Notes: generated by a model from the sequence alone, not told the origin. 64,000 bases of DNA from Fremontodendron californicum (GCA_030761205.1 JAULJL010000001.1:41643645-41707644), one strand, 5' to 3'; numbered from the stretch's first letter, positions 10,995 through 24,676 are shown. A program made the numbers and translations.

Positions 10995-13207
10995 CTTCTC
11001 TTTGTATATTATCAACAAATTTAACCACAACCATTTAAATAAGTGATTACTAATTTTTATAATACGAAATTATACTTTTATTCTAAAGTAGAAGTGAGCA
11101 TTGTCACCCCAATTCAGTGCTCACCTCTTCCTTTTTTCTAATAACTAAGATGAGACGAAAGTAATTAACTTAATAAAGAATTTTAGTGCTTGCTTACGTT
11201 GTTTTCCCTTGTTACAACTTTTCTTCTCTTCTTGATAGAATTTGGATAAAACTTTGGCCATTTCAATACAAATCTGATTTCATCCATCAAAATTATGCTC
11301 TGGACCCAACATTTCAATTTCTTCTAGCTGTCAGGCAATAACCCCAAGCCTTAGGCCTAATCTTTTCCCTGTTTTTTTAATGCTCCGGAATCAAGAAACG
11401 TGTTCATTTCACAATATAGAACTAGTACAAGAAGGAACCAAACTTTCTTCAACCAAATTTCTCTAGTATTTTTCAAACGACCATGTTCTAATTCTGTGGG
11501 CACAGCACTGTTGTAGCTTCATTATCTTGCCCACAAGTGACTTCCCCTCCTTTCTTTTTGGTCCTCAAAAACTAATAGAAAACAGGAAGCTGATCCCTTC
11601 CCAGTTCCCCCAATCCATTATATGTGGTAATCACAGCCATTACATAGCCCCCATTGGACCATTGGCTTTAAATTTGCATGGCAAACACTTGCCATTGCCA
11701 TGTGCATAATCATTATGACTGCATTTAACATCCAGCACCCCCTCTCTTATGCTAACACATGCTGATAGGGGGTGGGTCACTTAGTCCTTTATGTTCTTTC
11801 CAGACCCAAAAGAAAAATAAAAATTTGGGTCGTAAATCATAATTCATAAGCTTTGCTTCTTCCCTTTCAATTAATTGATTCAATCAATCCCACCACCCAC
11901 CATCCATTCAGAAACAGGTTTTAAAGAGAGAGATTGTCTGGGGTTAAATCACATAATTGCTAACAACTATACCCCTGCCCTTAACTGACTCACCTTTCCC
12001 TTACAAATTTATAACCATGCCCATCATTCCAACTTGCAAGCCTTCCTTTCCTTTAATTTACTCCTCCCTCTCTCTTTATTTTATGTTTCCTTTTTGGAAT
12101 TAGTGCCTAAAGTCTAAACTTTTGGTACATGATTAATTCCAAGTCTACGGACTGTGTTGGCGTCATATGTAGGTGGTAGAGTTTTTTTCTTTTTGGTCCT
12201 TTTTTTGTTGTCAATTGCAAGGGCCAAGTTAATAATATTCGCTTTGGAAGGTGGGGAATCATCAATGCTGATCTGATTAATCAATTTTCAATGAAAAGAT
12301 ATTTAACAACGTGGCTGTATAAGCAGAACCCATTTGTCCAAATGGACACATTAGTAGGATAAAAAAAAAGTAAAGCAAAGCAACCACCTTTGAATGGTTT
12401 TGAGAGAAGAAGAAAATTCAATTAAAAAAAAAGGTAGAAAAACGGTACAAGCTAAAGAGGAAAGAGACCCCCCACGATTGAGGTATGAACTTTGAACGGC
12501 AAGAGGCGAAAATATTAAAGGAAGTTCGGGGGCAAAAACCCTGCAAAAATACTCATTGGGAGGGGGGGAGAGAAGGGACTTTTGGGGTCATTGTATTCAC
12601 ACCTCTTTTAAGCAAAGGCGATGATATTTTTGTGCATACATCAATGCATCTCTCCATTCGACATATTCCACCTAAAATTATACCGACAGAGAATCCAAAT
12701 TCTTACCCCATTCTCAAGATAGTGCCTAAATTTTAATTTTTCTGTAAGTGGTTATAACTTGCCAAATCAGACCTTTTTTTTTTTTTTTTCTTTTGACAAA
12801 CATGTGAATATGTGATGAGAAAAGAAAGAAACAAATTCCATTGGGGGGTAATAGTCACAATTTATACTCACAATTCACAAAGAAATCAATATTTTTAGGT
12901 GTCTAGGGAAAAAAGGGTAAGAAAATCTAAAATCATTCAAGTGGGGTCAATTCCCTATTAAAACTATACCAAAGCCACGTTTTTGTTTAACAGTTTTACA
13001 TGTTCTGTTCATGTTTTCATGTACTATTTGGAAAAATTATGGGACCACTTGAAAAACATGCCATAAACAGTAAATTAATAGTTAATTGGTCTAATAAAAA
13101 AATTATTTAAAAAAATTAAAAAAATTAAAAATTTATTAAAAGAAAATTGTAAAGACTTATTTACTCCTAATGAAATATTCAGATTTCAAACCCTTTATTT
13201 TTTTTTG
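10995..13207. other. Intergenic DNA, no gene recognised
   Basis: Moderately AT-rich. The short frames at 11527-11709 and 12485-12736 lack homology and codon regularity. A half-copy resembling the left arm of the following inverted repeat lies near 13070-13170. Confidence 0.4.
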
Positions 13208-13703
13208 GGTAAATTTGAAAAAATATCTTTTCTATTACAATAATTATTAAATGGTATAATGAATAAAAATTATTTAAAAAAAATAAAAAATAAAAAATTA
13301 TTAGGAAGAAAATTGTTAAGACAAAATTACCTTGATAAATTTTTTTTTTCTTTTTTCCTCTTATTTTTTTAATTAAAAAATAATTTTTTTATTTACTTTT
13401 TTAATTAAAAAATTTAAAAAATAATAAATAATACAAATAATATTTCTAAAATTATTTTTTTTTATTTTTTTAAAATTTTAAAAAATAAATATTTAAATAT
13501 TTAATTTTTTTAATTTATTTTAATTAAAAATTTTAAAAAATAATAATTTTTTAATGGAAGGAGAAAGAAATTTTTTTTTATTAAAGATAATTTTATCTTT
13601 ACAATATCTTTCTTAACAATTTTTAATTTTTTTTTCAAATAATTTTTACTATTAAATTATTTAATAATTATTCAATTATGAGGGCATATTTTTCATATTT
13701 ATA
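13208..13703. mobile_element. Large AT-rich inverted-repeat element (MITE-like)
   Basis: The left arm (about 13208-13335) and right arm (about 13590-13703) are reverse complements over roughly 110-130 bp. Shared words include AATAATTATTAAAT, AAAAATTATTT and AAATTGTTAAGA. The T/A-rich centre also self-pairs. There is no coding sequence; the target duplication and superfamily are undetermined. Confidence 0.6.
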
Positions 13704-13962
13704 CAAAAATTATTAGTCTTTAATTAAGATTTTTTTGGGTTTTTTCCTCAAAAAAAAGGTTGCTGAAATGTAAAGAAGGGAGAGAAAGAGAGTTGCATGT
13801 GGATAGGTAAAGAAAGCCTAAAGGGAAGGGAAGGGCAGGTGCTTGGCGTGAACGAGATGGAAACAAAACAGAGGGGTTAGTGTTTTATGGGGCTTTGCCT
13901 ACGGACGCATTGGGAGACGGGTCTTAACTCTTAATTATACTAATTAATATTATTATTTCATT

Positions 13963-13968
13963 TATATA
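13963..13968 (+). promoter_or_regulatory. Candidate TATA box of the RING-H2 ligase gene
   Basis: TATATA in 'catttatatacg', followed by a GA-rich then CT-rich leader, as expected for a plant 5'UTR. The transcription start would be near 13990-14000. Confidence 0.35.
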
Positions 13969-14558
13969 CGTTTGGTTTTAGAGAGAGAGTTTGAGGGGAA
14001 AAGGGTTGTTTTCTCTTTTTAAGTTTTTTTTTTTTGGCAATATAGAGAGAATAGGAAAGAGGGGAAAAATGCTTACAGGGAAAAGAAAGATGGGTGACAC
14101 GTGAAATGAAAGCCATTTGGTAAGCGGCCCAAGCATGACACCTTTGCCTAGGTGGTGGTGTTGTTGTTCGTGAAGTATTTGTTTTTATTTATTGTTTTTG
14201 TAAGGAAACTGCTATGTATGTCCATTACTCTCTTTCTTTCTCTTTCTGCAGGGTTATTTGGTAAATTACAGGTTACTATCCTCTTTTAATCTCTCTTTGT
14301 TTCTTGTATTGAGAATTTCTATTTCTCTTTTCATTTTATCTTTCAAAGGCCCTCTCTCTTCCTCCAATTGCTCTGTGTTTTTTTTTTTTCTTCTTCTTTC
14401 TTCTTTCTCCTTTCTCCTTTCTCTCTTTCTTTTCTTGAGAAAGGAGAGGAGAATAGCTTCAAGACAGCTCTTTTCTTCCGGTTTTTTGTGGTCTAATCCT
14501 TTATTTTCTTGTTAAGATTCTCTTAGATCGATCAAGGTCTTTCATTTCCACCGGTTAG

Positions 14559-16199
14559 GTGAGCTCTTTGGGTGTGTTTTCATGCTTATTATTTTTGCTT
14601 GATCGGTTGATGGTCAGATGAGATATGGATGATATTCTCTCTGGTTTTTTTTCTTTTTTTCCCCTTGATTTTGGGTTGCTTGGTTTTGAAAGGGTACCTT
14701 TTTTTCTTTCAAAGTTTTGATTTTTTGATTTTTTTTTATTTTATTTTCAAAATCTGCATGTTCTTTTGAGGTCTTTCCTGTTTGCGTTTAAAGTCTGTTT
14801 ATTTTTTTGCTGTGTTTTCACTGGATGTTTGATTATTGAGGCTGTCTCTTGCAATAGCTGATTTGTAGAGAGATGGTGCTCATAGTTGCCTTGTTTGACC
14901 ATAGATTATCTATTGCATTTCGTGGCTGTGTTTGATTTAGTTGTTTTCTATTTTTCTTCTTTTCTGTTTTCTTTTGTATGGTGGCTTTGGGGTTGGGGTA
15001 GGTGGGAGATGATGAGGGAAAATATAGAAGAGAAATAACAGCAGCTGGAATGCCTCTTTCTTGTTTATGCTTTCAGTTTATTTTTCTTTGTATGTTTTTG
15101 CCTTTTGTTCTATATGGTGAAGCGTGGGAGCTTTAACCTTATTTATTGTCTGCTTTCATTTTGGTCTACAGTTGGATATCTGCCGCTACTTGATGCTCAT
15201 TGTTGTTTGATTTTGATTCCTAGCAAATGTTTTAAATTTGTCAGATTTAGTTGCTCGGTGTCCTTTTCTGGTTCTATGTTTTGCTGACCGAGTTTAGGAT
15301 GGTGGTTTCGAACTTCTGTGATGTATAGGAATGTCTGAATATACTCTGTGGATTAAAAATTTGGGATTACTTCACATTATGATTGGTTACTTGACCTTGC
15401 TGCTAGCAGCACATTTGGTGGTCTTTGTTGATACTGGGCAAATCAGTGTCTTTGTTGATTTAGTTACATTGTCTAAACTCTATATTACTGGTTGCTTGGG
15501 AGATCACTTGGCTTAATTAGTTACTGCCTAATGCGCACTAATTACTGCATTTGCTTATAATTTCTGGTCTGTCTTATTTCTGCAGCCTCATTGTTATCCT
15601 GTTATTAGATATTAGATTTTAGATGCAGTTGCTTTTCCTTTGATGTTCTCTGTTTATGTTATTTGTTTCTTCTGTGTTGTTGGAAAACATGCATATCATT
15701 TTGAATCATCCATTATTGAAGATTCCAAGTAACATTTGCATGGCATTGCTCACCTAGATTACTCGGACTCGGGTGTGAGTGTCGGACACGGATATGTTTG
15801 ATTTATTCTAAGTTTTTTCATGTATTTGGAGGGTCCTTGGGATCATATCCCCATACCCATGTCCGAATATGTGTCGGACACGGGTGTCGGACACGGATAC
15901 TTCAAAAAAAATGAAGAGTCGAAGCAACATAGTTGCTCGCCCTGGTGAAAAGTTGTTTGCAACAATTGGTTTCTTGATGTCTGAGAGGCAAAAAATGTCA
16001 CTATAAGGCAACATTAATTCTACTTGAACTACTCTCTAATATTAGAAATCTGAAAATTGATTGAAACATATTTATAATGTTTTGTCGGTATTTTTTATGC
16101 GCCAGTACTTTGTCTAGAATCATTTTTAATGCCACTGCTTTTCTTTCACTTCGTTGTGCCAATTGGTGACTTACAATTTTGTATTGGAATATTCTTCAG
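14559..16199 (+). other. 5'UTR intron of the RING-H2 ligase gene
   Basis: The donor GGTTAG|GTGAGC and acceptor TTCTTCAG|GACC leave 40 nt of leader before the ATG at 16240. The upstream non-coding exon is pyrimidine-rich (about 14220-14558). Its position agrees with 5'UTR introns commonly seen in this gene family. A hAT-type MITE (15754-15932) lies inside. Short frames in the intron are not coding. Confidence 0.6.
15754..15932 (+). mobile_element. hAT-type MITE, family B copy 1
   Basis: 179 bp. The ends are inverted: CTAGATTACTCGGACTC, and the complement of CTATGTTGCTTCGACTCT. It is flanked by 8-bp imperfect duplications, TTGCTCAC (15746-15753) and TTGCTCGC (15933-15940). The interior carries palindromic GTGTCGGACAC words. 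8-bp duplications point to the hAT superfamily. Confidence 0.85.
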
Positions 16200-16239
16200 G
16201 ACCTTGCGATAATTTGTACTGAAGTCCATATAAGCCCTA

Positions 16240-19237
16240 ATGCAGGGGCAAAGGGGTAATATTGGTTCCTTGTCTGAAACCTTCTTTGACCATGGCTCTA
16301 CATCAAGTAATGCTGCTATAGACCAGCAGGTGTGCTGGAATAATATTCGAAATCCTATAGAAAACAGATTGCCTGATTGTTTGCTGTCACCTAATGACGT
16401 GAACATTGGATATGTGAACTCTATTGGTCGAGAGGAGCAGGAGCTGGGCAGATGGAGCTTGGGAGAGCCTAGCTCTAGTGGCACACAGAATGAGATCAAT
16501 CATAATGAGCGGAAAACAGAACACGGTTGTTCATCTTCCATGAGTGCTTCTGCAACTGCTGGTCCCAGGTTAGACGAGCGACAATATGAACGGAACTCTC
16601 TATTTGTCCAAAGTTCTGGTTCTGATACAGTTCCCCAGATTCTCAACTTAAATGCAGGCTTAGTGGCTCATGGTGATAATAACTGCCTAGTTACAGAACG
16701 GTCTAACCTATATAAGCCTAGTGGATCCGAAAGTGAGCGGATTTCATCTGGTGCTGGTCCTGAAGGTTTTCTACTTTCTTCTGGAAGTGGTGGGTATGTT
16801 GTGGATGATAATGATAGCAGACATGGTTGCTCATATGAGGGTCGCCGTGCATCCTGCAAAAGAAAGGCTCTTGAAGGAAATGTTGGGCAGTCCTCTTCGA
16901 GTGGAAGTTCTAGCTACTTTCATTGTGCAGAAAGTAGTGCATGGCATGGAGTTTCTGCTAGCTCTAGTGCAGGAACCGGTGTGAATATATCTGCCTCCTC
17001 AGGACAGGCACACTCTAGACTTGGTTTAGATGTGGGAGGATCAGCTTCTGGCAGCATTCCTGAACCAATTGTTTTAGCAACTGCAGAGAGCTCTCACAGG
17101 AATTTGCGGCTAAGAATAAATCCTTCAAGTATACAGGAACCTATTGCTCCTCCAATATTTTCTACAGGTGATATGGCCAGGCAGTCTGTTGTTTCGTCTT
17201 TGCAGCCGTCATTAAGACTTCTTCCAATTGATCAGTCTCTGGACTTACGGTCAGCACCAGTGGTAGATAATGCAATTCCTCAAAACCCGAATGTTGTAAT
17301 TCATGTTCCAACTTTGCCGCGAAATGTGCAGCCATTTAGGTGGAATGGAGGTTCTGGCTCAAGAACTGGCAATTCATCAAGTTCTAATGTATCTGGGGAC
17401 AGAGATGCTGTACCACGTGAGGGACATCAGTCAAGAAGCATGGCTAGGAACCTATTAGATGATCCTATGTTTGTTCCTGCACCTGAGTTGAGAACTTTGG
17501 TCAGAAATCCAACAAATCGAGGTTTAAGCAGTGGAAATATAAATGTTCCTGGAAATTTTGCTTCTACATCTCGTGCTGGCTCGAATTCTGGTGCCAATGC
17601 ATCGTCTGCCCCCACATGGGCTCCTCATCCCAACCCCTCTTCACAATACCCACGGAGATTGTCAGGACTTGTTCGTCGATCATTGATGTCTTCCCTTGGT
17701 CCTGAGTCTGGTGGCCAGGGCAATCATTCTTCACTTTCTTCAGGGCCTTCTAGTTCTCCAGAAGAGATGATGCTTTCCTCTGGAGTAGCTAATCAGGGGC
17801 ACCATCGTCCATATCGTAGGTCAGTGTCATGGTTGGAGAGACAAGATGCGGGTTTTCTTGGAATTCCCCATTCATTGCGAACTTTAGGAGCTGCCACTGA
17901 AGGAAGAAGCAGGCTTGTTGTGTCTGAGGTCCGCCCTAGAACTGCATCTTTTCTGCCAATCTAGTTTTCACCTTTCCCTTTAAATTCAAACATAAAAAGA
18001 ATAATCGTGATTCCCTTAACATTATTACTCTTGATTTGCTGCCAATCTAATTGTTACTGGTATCACTTACCTGGTCTAGACATAGGAGAAACATCTTTTT
18101 CGTTGCATGATAGTGCAATGCTAATTGTGGAGGATAACATGTTTATGTTGACGTTTCTCCTTGGTAGCTGTTGGCTGAAAGACATGCCATTGGGTATTGT
18201 TATCCAAATTCCAAAATGCTTGGACTAGTCTATGATAAGTCAGTCATGTGTTGTTGCACTTTAGTCTTTATGTTGATCACACAAAAGTAAATGACATTTA
18301 TCTTGTAAAGTCTTCTTTTTACCTGCATACAACATATTTCGAAACATTAAATGGTCTTAGCAAAGAACCAGTCAACTGGATCTGACAGTGTGTTTATGGG
18401 GCAGATTCGCAATGTCTTGGATCTCATGCGTAGGGGTGAGAACTTGCGTTTTGAGGTGAGGTTTTTAATATTTATGATGTAATTTGATGCAGTTCTATCG
18501 TAACCATTTGAAACGTGGAAGCATGAAAATTTTGCCTTTTCTTTCTTTATTAATTTGTCGCTATGTTCATATAGTTAGTCATTCTTCAAACTTGAGCTGC
18601 TATGGTCAAAGGGTGGCCATTTAATGATAATGTAGGGCCCGAGTGTTATTTATGGATAAAAATTTACTTCTGACCAAACAAGTGACATTTCTTTCTGCTT
18701 GTATGGCAGGATGTTATGATCCTTGATCGATCACTACTTTTTGGGGTAGCTGATATTCATGATTGGCAAAGGGATATGCGGCTTGATGTTGATAACATGT
18801 CATACGAGGTAGTATCTATATTCTTGGCATCTAATATCCTTTCTGAGTTTGAAAATTGTTCTCACAGTAGAGTTGCTTTGTGGGTAATAGGAGTTATTGG
18901 CTCTGGAAGAGCGCATTGGTAACGTGAACACAGGGTTGAGTGAAGAAACTATATTAAACCGGCTGAAACGACACAAGTACTCTAGTGCACCAGGAACTCA
19001 GTTAGAGGCAGAACCATGTTGTGTTTGTCAGGTAATTATTTTTCCCATATATGGTTTCTTTACTGATTCTATGAACCCCTTAAATAACCTTTTACGAAAA
19101 TGTAGGAAGAATATAATGATGGAGAAGATCTTGGAACACTGGAATGTGGCCACGGTTTCCATGCTGATTGCATTAAACAATGGTTGATGCACAAAAACTT
19201 GTGCCCCATTTGTAAAACAACGGGTCTGAATAAATGA
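16240..19237 (+). CDS. RING-H2 E3 ubiquitin ligase, MBR1/2-RHG1A type
   Basis: Exons are 16240-17928, 18405-18455, 18710-18808, 18891-19031 and 19106-19237, all joined in phase 0, giving 703 residues. The N-terminus (MQGQRGNIGSLSETFFDHGS) and long Ser/Gly-rich disordered body match the plant RHG1A/MBR family. A conserved block (IRNVLDLMRRGENLRFEDVM, then MRLDVDNMSYEELLALEER) precedes the C-terminal RING-H2. The zinc ligands are C656, C659, C674, H676, H679, C682, C693 and C696 (CX2C-X14-CXH-X2-HX2C-X10-CX2C), with the E2-contact Trp686. It should transfer ubiquitin from an E2 to substrates; Arabidopsis MBR1/2 act on MED25. The first donor (GAG|GTCCGC) is weak but gives the conserved junction SE|IRN; unspliced, the frame stops at 17964. 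The start is the first ATG after the 5'UTR intron. It matches Arabidopsis At5g67120 by position. Confidence 0.93.
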
Positions 19238-20066
19238 GACAACCAATTGTTTTTAGGCAATAAGTTCTTCCTCAGGTCAGAGAAAGAAAGCCCGACAGCC
19301 ATTGAAAGATTGTGGCTTGGCTTCTGTAATTCATCAGACCTGATGCCTTCAAGTGTGCCCCTATTGCAGCCTTCACAGTTTTCATTCCGAGATAGTCTGG
19401 CAGTTCTAATTCAATTGCCAGAGACATTTTTACTTGCAACTCTGTCTTACAAAGCAATCTTCTGGGTGGATGACACAAATGTCTGAAGCACTATGGAACA
19501 GAAAGCTAGTTTCTATCTTTTTCGTTTTAATCATTGCACTATTAGTTTTATGTATGAATCCTCAGCCCATTGGCGACATAGATTATTGAATCTCTCTATA
19601 CATTTTGATGTTCCTCAATTTTATTTTATTTTTCCTTTTTCTCTTGGCGACCTGATGGATACTCCAAGGCAGGTCAAGTATCTTGGTAACTTCTATGTTT
19701 TTGTAATTTCTGTTGTTGCATTAAGCATAAGTTTACAAGGAAATTTCTCCATAACCATTATTAGGTTGATTCACTGTTCAAAATCTAGGAGGTAATGTCG
19801 GTTTCTGTCAATTATCTTCAGTGGATCCCCTTGTTACAGCTGCTCATACCTCAAATGAATGCTTAATGGATACTCTTCAATTTTTTTTTTTTTTTTTTTA
19901 ACTTTTAATTATGGAGTTTTTAAATGTCTAAAATCAATAATCTCTTTGTAGTTCTGTCTGGTTCAATATTTTCTTACAAAAATTGGGGTAAGGGAAGTTT
20001 TAAAGAAGATGATGGTTTGCAATCAACTGGTATATATTCTTATCCAGTAACTTTGCTATGCTCATT
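19238..20066. other. 3' flank of the RING gene; no separate gene seen
   Basis: Probably 3'UTR and downstream sequence. The frames at 19247-19486 and 19493-19795 have no homology I recognise. Confidence 0.4.
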
Positions 20067-20705
20067 GGAATATCAATGACTTGTCCGCACGCTTCTGGTA
20101 TAGCCGCACTCTTAAATGCCGCACAACTGCACATCCTAAGAAGAGTGCAGCTGCTATAAGGTCTGCCTTGGTGACTACTGCAAATCCATTAGATAAAACT
20201 ATGAAACCAATCAGGGACAATGGTGATGACAATTTGTCTTTTGCTTCACCTTTCGCCATGGGAGCAGGCCAAATTGATCCAAATCAGGCACTTGACCCAC
20301 TTCTGATCTATGATGCAGCCCCACAGGACTGACTACATGAATTTCACTCAGAAACAAATCTTGACCATCACAAGATCAAAGAGCTACAACTGCTTGAATC
20401 CGTCTTCTGATCTTAATTACCCCCTCTTTTATTGCTTTATACAATCCTAATGTGACGAAAACTACAGGAAAAATATTCAGCAGGACTGTGACAAATGTGG
20501 GAGAAGGTGCTGCAACTTACAAGGTTAAGATAATGCAGCCTGAGGCTTCAACTATTGCTGTTACGCCAGAGACATTAGTCTTTGGAAATAAAAATGAGAA
20601 GCAAAGCTTCAGCTTGGCAGTTTCATTTGGTAAACTTGTTTGTGTTGAAGAAAATCAAAAACACAAAGTTAGGAGCCCTTTTGTGGTGTCACCTTTTTGT
20701 AAGTT
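20067..20705 (+). pseudogene. Subtilase (S8 family) pseudogene fragment, C-terminal part
   Basis: Pieces of a subtilase in several frames follow the order of the intact gene at 24677. First comes a block equivalent to the catalytic-Ser motif (GISMTCPHASGIAALL near 20067-20115). After a frame change comes AAIRSALVTTA with FAMGAGQIDPNQALDP. A degraded stretch and another shift follow, then SRTVTNVGEGAATYK with the fibronectin-like tail to VRSPFVVSP. The propeptide, Asp and His regions are missing. Several frameshifts and a stop at 20330 rule out a functional product. The likely origin is a partial tandem copy of the downstream subtilase. Confidence 0.88.
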
Positions 20706-23700
20706 CCTAAGAGGGTTTATTAGAGGCTTTAGGCTTAACATTTATCTCCAAGTACAAGAATTGAACTAGTTCTGTGAAAGAATCAAAAGGCCTAATTTCC
20801 AGAAGTACTTAACTATTAAGAGGCAACATGTAGATAACCATTGTTTTCTTCATTTCCCATCCCAAAGTTCATTTCTTATGATTCAATTAGATTAAGGCCA
20901 ACCATTCCAAGGATTCAAATTTTGTCTACAAGCCATTGATTTGACGACATCATCAATCTTCTATGCCTTTCAACAATGTGAAAAAATGGGCCAAAATCAG
21001 TTTAGTGATGTTGATTTCTTGCAAGTTTTGCTCTGAAAGGACCCCATATGGGACAATGATTTAAGGAATTTAACTGACTTCTGCCAGCAAACTTGAAAGC
21101 TCTTTGCTTCTAAATAGTGGGTTTTAATTGACCTTTTGTCAAAGCTTGACAACTTTTTTTTCCCTTTTATTTTTGATCGATTTGGCCATTGTTGTAACGA
21201 TTATGAATTAAAAAAATAAGAGAATTTCTGTCTTGCTTAGTCACCCAGCATAGATTCCTTGCGAGGAAGTTTCTTATAGGAAAGATATGTACATGCGTGT
21301 TAGATTCATTCTTTTTAATATATTTTCCTTGCTTAAAAACTCTTTTGAGAATTCACTTACGCCAAAGCCATGTTCTGAGACATTTATCAAGAACAAGAGC
21401 TTCACCAGTCACCCTTTTTTAAAAGAAATATTTTTGAACATCTTGTTCCTCGAGAAAAAGAAAAAAAAAAAAAATCCTGGGGAAACTTATCCCCAATAAA
21501 TCTAGTTGTTTGCTTTGAGAAGTATAGGAAAGGGAAGTAAAAAGAACTTGAATTAAAAGCCGAAAACAAGGATATTTAGCCCTTGCTTTTTTTACTTTAT
21601 TTAAATTTATATATAATTAAATTCTATATAAACATTATAAAAATTGTAGGAATTTTGGGCGACGACCGCCCCGTCCGTCCCTAATTCCGTCCACGTCCTA
21701 TAAGGATGCAATAAATAAACCTGATGTCTTAGTAGAAATTATGTTAAGCGTGGTACAAATTGACATCAATGCGTATTTTTAGGATTTATTAATTTCTTGT
21801 GAAGAAAATTACACTCCTATTTGCTGCCAATTAGCTTTACAAAATTGATATATTAGGTGTAGCTTTAATTGCTTAGCTCTTAGATTAGAAAGAAAGACTA
21901 TAGAAGATAAAATCTCTATCATACCCATTAAAATTATGAATAGAAGTCAATTTAAAAATTATTAGATATCTCCATTTTCAATTAATTATAACAAACATGA
22001 TAAGAAAGAAAGGTGTAGGAAATAATTTTTTACAGTCATAAACAAATATATATGGTCAGCATTATCTATAATATTAAACGACTGATTGAATTGGTATTAT
22101 AAATTAAACGGATATTAATTCAGTTACAAAAATTACTTAAATTTTAAAAAATATATATATTAACAATGATGTAAAATTAGAGATAATTAAATTTTTACAT
22201 CTAAAAAAATATCCACTAATTAAATTTTTTAACATGATTTTTTTATTTTTTTTTTCATTAACTCACATAATGTGTGAATAAAACAAATTCTAAGGACCAC
22301 AAGCAACAGGTATAACGTTTTTTGGACAAATAAAAGCAATGGAAAATGCTGACATTAAAGCTTGGTGTGTTGAGTTGATCCCTTGGTTACCACCCACCAC
22401 CCATCTAAAATTATTATCTACCTGTATATAGTTTACGCGTTTAACTCCCACTTTGGGCAAATTGAATATGACATTGTTGTCAAATGTCTATGAATTTTCT
22501 TTTCTTCTTCAAATAACAAAGAAGGAATCATGATAATTAGTCTCATTAAGTTATCATGAACCCATTTACCTCTACTTTGAAATTGCATTTGGAATGGACA
22601 TGTACATGGTCGGATTATTTGTACAAATTTAAAAATTCGCTTGATATTTGAAAAAGTTTCGACAAAAATATTAAGTCTAAAAAATGTCTTGAGCAAAAAA
22701 ATAAAAATCATTTAAAAAACAGGTCGGATTTTGGGTATAACATTTTTTGTCTAGATCCAACTTGAGTTGACTATTTTTACTATTATTAATATAAAATTTT
22801 AACAGGGATCGATTTTTTTTTTTTTTAAGAGAAATCAATTATTCTGTGTAAAAATTTGGACGATTCTATGCAAGTTTGGGTAATGTCTTTGTAAAGTTAG
22901 TCGAGACCTGAACATAAAATTTTACTCATTTCGAATCGAATCAAATTTGGATAATCATAAAATTTATTAATATATTACCTAAACCCGACCCAAGTTATGG
23001 ACCGATTTAATTTGGAATAACCATTTTACATTGAACAAATAATTGTCTTCAAGTCTCCAAGATTAGCACTATTTTGTCCCAAATATTTACAAAAGACTTG
23101 TAGTTTTGCGTCAATAAGTTGAGGAGGGTTTGTATTGTCTGCCGCTGCCTCCCTAATTAACCATTAAGTTTCACTAAAGTCTCAAGGAATTCTATGCTTT
23201 CCAATTAGCTTGTAGTTCTACCTTGATTGATCATTCACCAATCAAAGCTTGAGACGTTATAGCCAGGGCGAGGCTAACTTTTACGTGGATGATTGCCTAT
23301 AATAAACCCTTGTAAAACACTAAAGAGTTAACTTAAAGGCATTGGTCATGCAAAATAAATAATAAAAAAAAACCCTTCAAGGCTTCAATGTAATCAACAT
23401 ATTCAAATTCCTTAAGACCTTGTTTTCTCCAGGAAAAAAAAAAAGAAAACCCTGTTTTGTTCTGTTTTTAAGGAGAAACTACACTAAAGATTTTAAATCA
23501 TCAACTAAAACGAGACCAATTTAGCAAAACAAAATGTTTCGTTTTTTTTTTTCTTTCGTTTTTGAGTGATGAGGAATTCATTGCAATTTGCAACCCACGT
23601 TTTATGGGGGGAAAAACCGAAGTGATTTGGAAAAAAAATGACATTAGATAAGAAGATAATCGATGGCCACTTATAAAAGTTCCCTCTTGCATATGCTTTG

Positions 23701-24608
23701 CAAATAGTCCTTTCAATTTTCCAGGTGGACCAACTCACTTATCATAAACAAATCAAAATTATCTTGAGTGATATAGGATTTGTTCCATTGTGAGCTCGCA
23801 CATGGTGGGCTCTAAGACCCTCCAATCAATGGATTTTTTTGTTTTGTTTTGATAGTAGGTACATAGTCAATTTGCTTCATTTTTACATAAATCTGATAAT
23901 TTTAGATACGTTATTAAAATAATAAATAAAATACAGCACAAAACACGATACAATATAAAAAAAATAACACGACCACGATACATATATACAAATATGTCAA
24001 AATCTATATAACATGAATTATTAACGTGTCAAAATATAATATCTTAAACATGATTATAATACAAAAAAATATACATTAATTACACTAATTATCAAATCTA
24101 CCTTGCGGATATCAGCAAATCTGACTCTTTCAAGCAGATTAGCATAGTACAACCTTGTTACCATTCTGGAAGGAAGATATCAACAGGCAGAGATACTCAA
24201 AGTTGATTAATTTTTTGGGAATGTGATGGAGATCTTCCTCCTTTGATTCCTTTAATAGTGCTATGTGGTCCTTTCAGAGGCAAAATATGATGCCCCCATC
24301 CCCTCTTCACTATCCTCTGACCTTAAAATCAAGGTATTCTGACCTTTAAATCAAGGTATATTTGGTTTGATTAGGGGAAGGAAAATTGAGGTTCCAATTG
24401 AATGGTCCCGATTAAATTGGCGCAACCTAGGTATACCATAGGTGATGCAGGAGCATCAACCTCAATACAAGCTAGTTCACAGTGGAAAAATATGTAGTGG
24501 AGGAGACTTGGAGTAGAGACTTTAGAGGTCTCTTATTCGGATAGCATTCAGACAAGTTGAAAGACTTTATAGCGAAGAATTCAAGTTCCCACGCCTCCCA
24601 ATTCCCCA
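20706..24608. other. Intergenic DNA with diverged repeats
   Basis: No gene is recognised. About 22600-23040 reads like an old degraded transposon ('cggatttt', 'acccgacccaa' words). About 23930-24090 is an inverse copy of the 1631-2660 repeat family. A duplicated 'aatcaaggtat' lies at about 24330-24360. Short frames (22433-22711 and 23501-23738, minus) have no homology. Confidence 0.45.
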
Positions 24609-24614
24609 TATAAG
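24609..24614 (+). promoter_or_regulatory. Candidate TATA box of the subtilase gene
   Basis: TATAAG, 68 bp before the ATG, gives a transcription start about 35-40 bp before the start codon. The start context is ACCATGGC, close to the plant optimum. Confidence 0.45.
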
Positions 24615-24676
24615 CTTACCAAATTCTTGATAGTCCTCAAAAAAAAATATCTCTTGCCAAATTCCAATTCTCTACC

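Noticed and set aside
17929..17964. RING gene ending at 17964 as a 574-residue protein
   Set aside because: The frame runs past a donor; splicing at 17928 joins in phase to four exons that complete the conserved block and RING-H2 domain.
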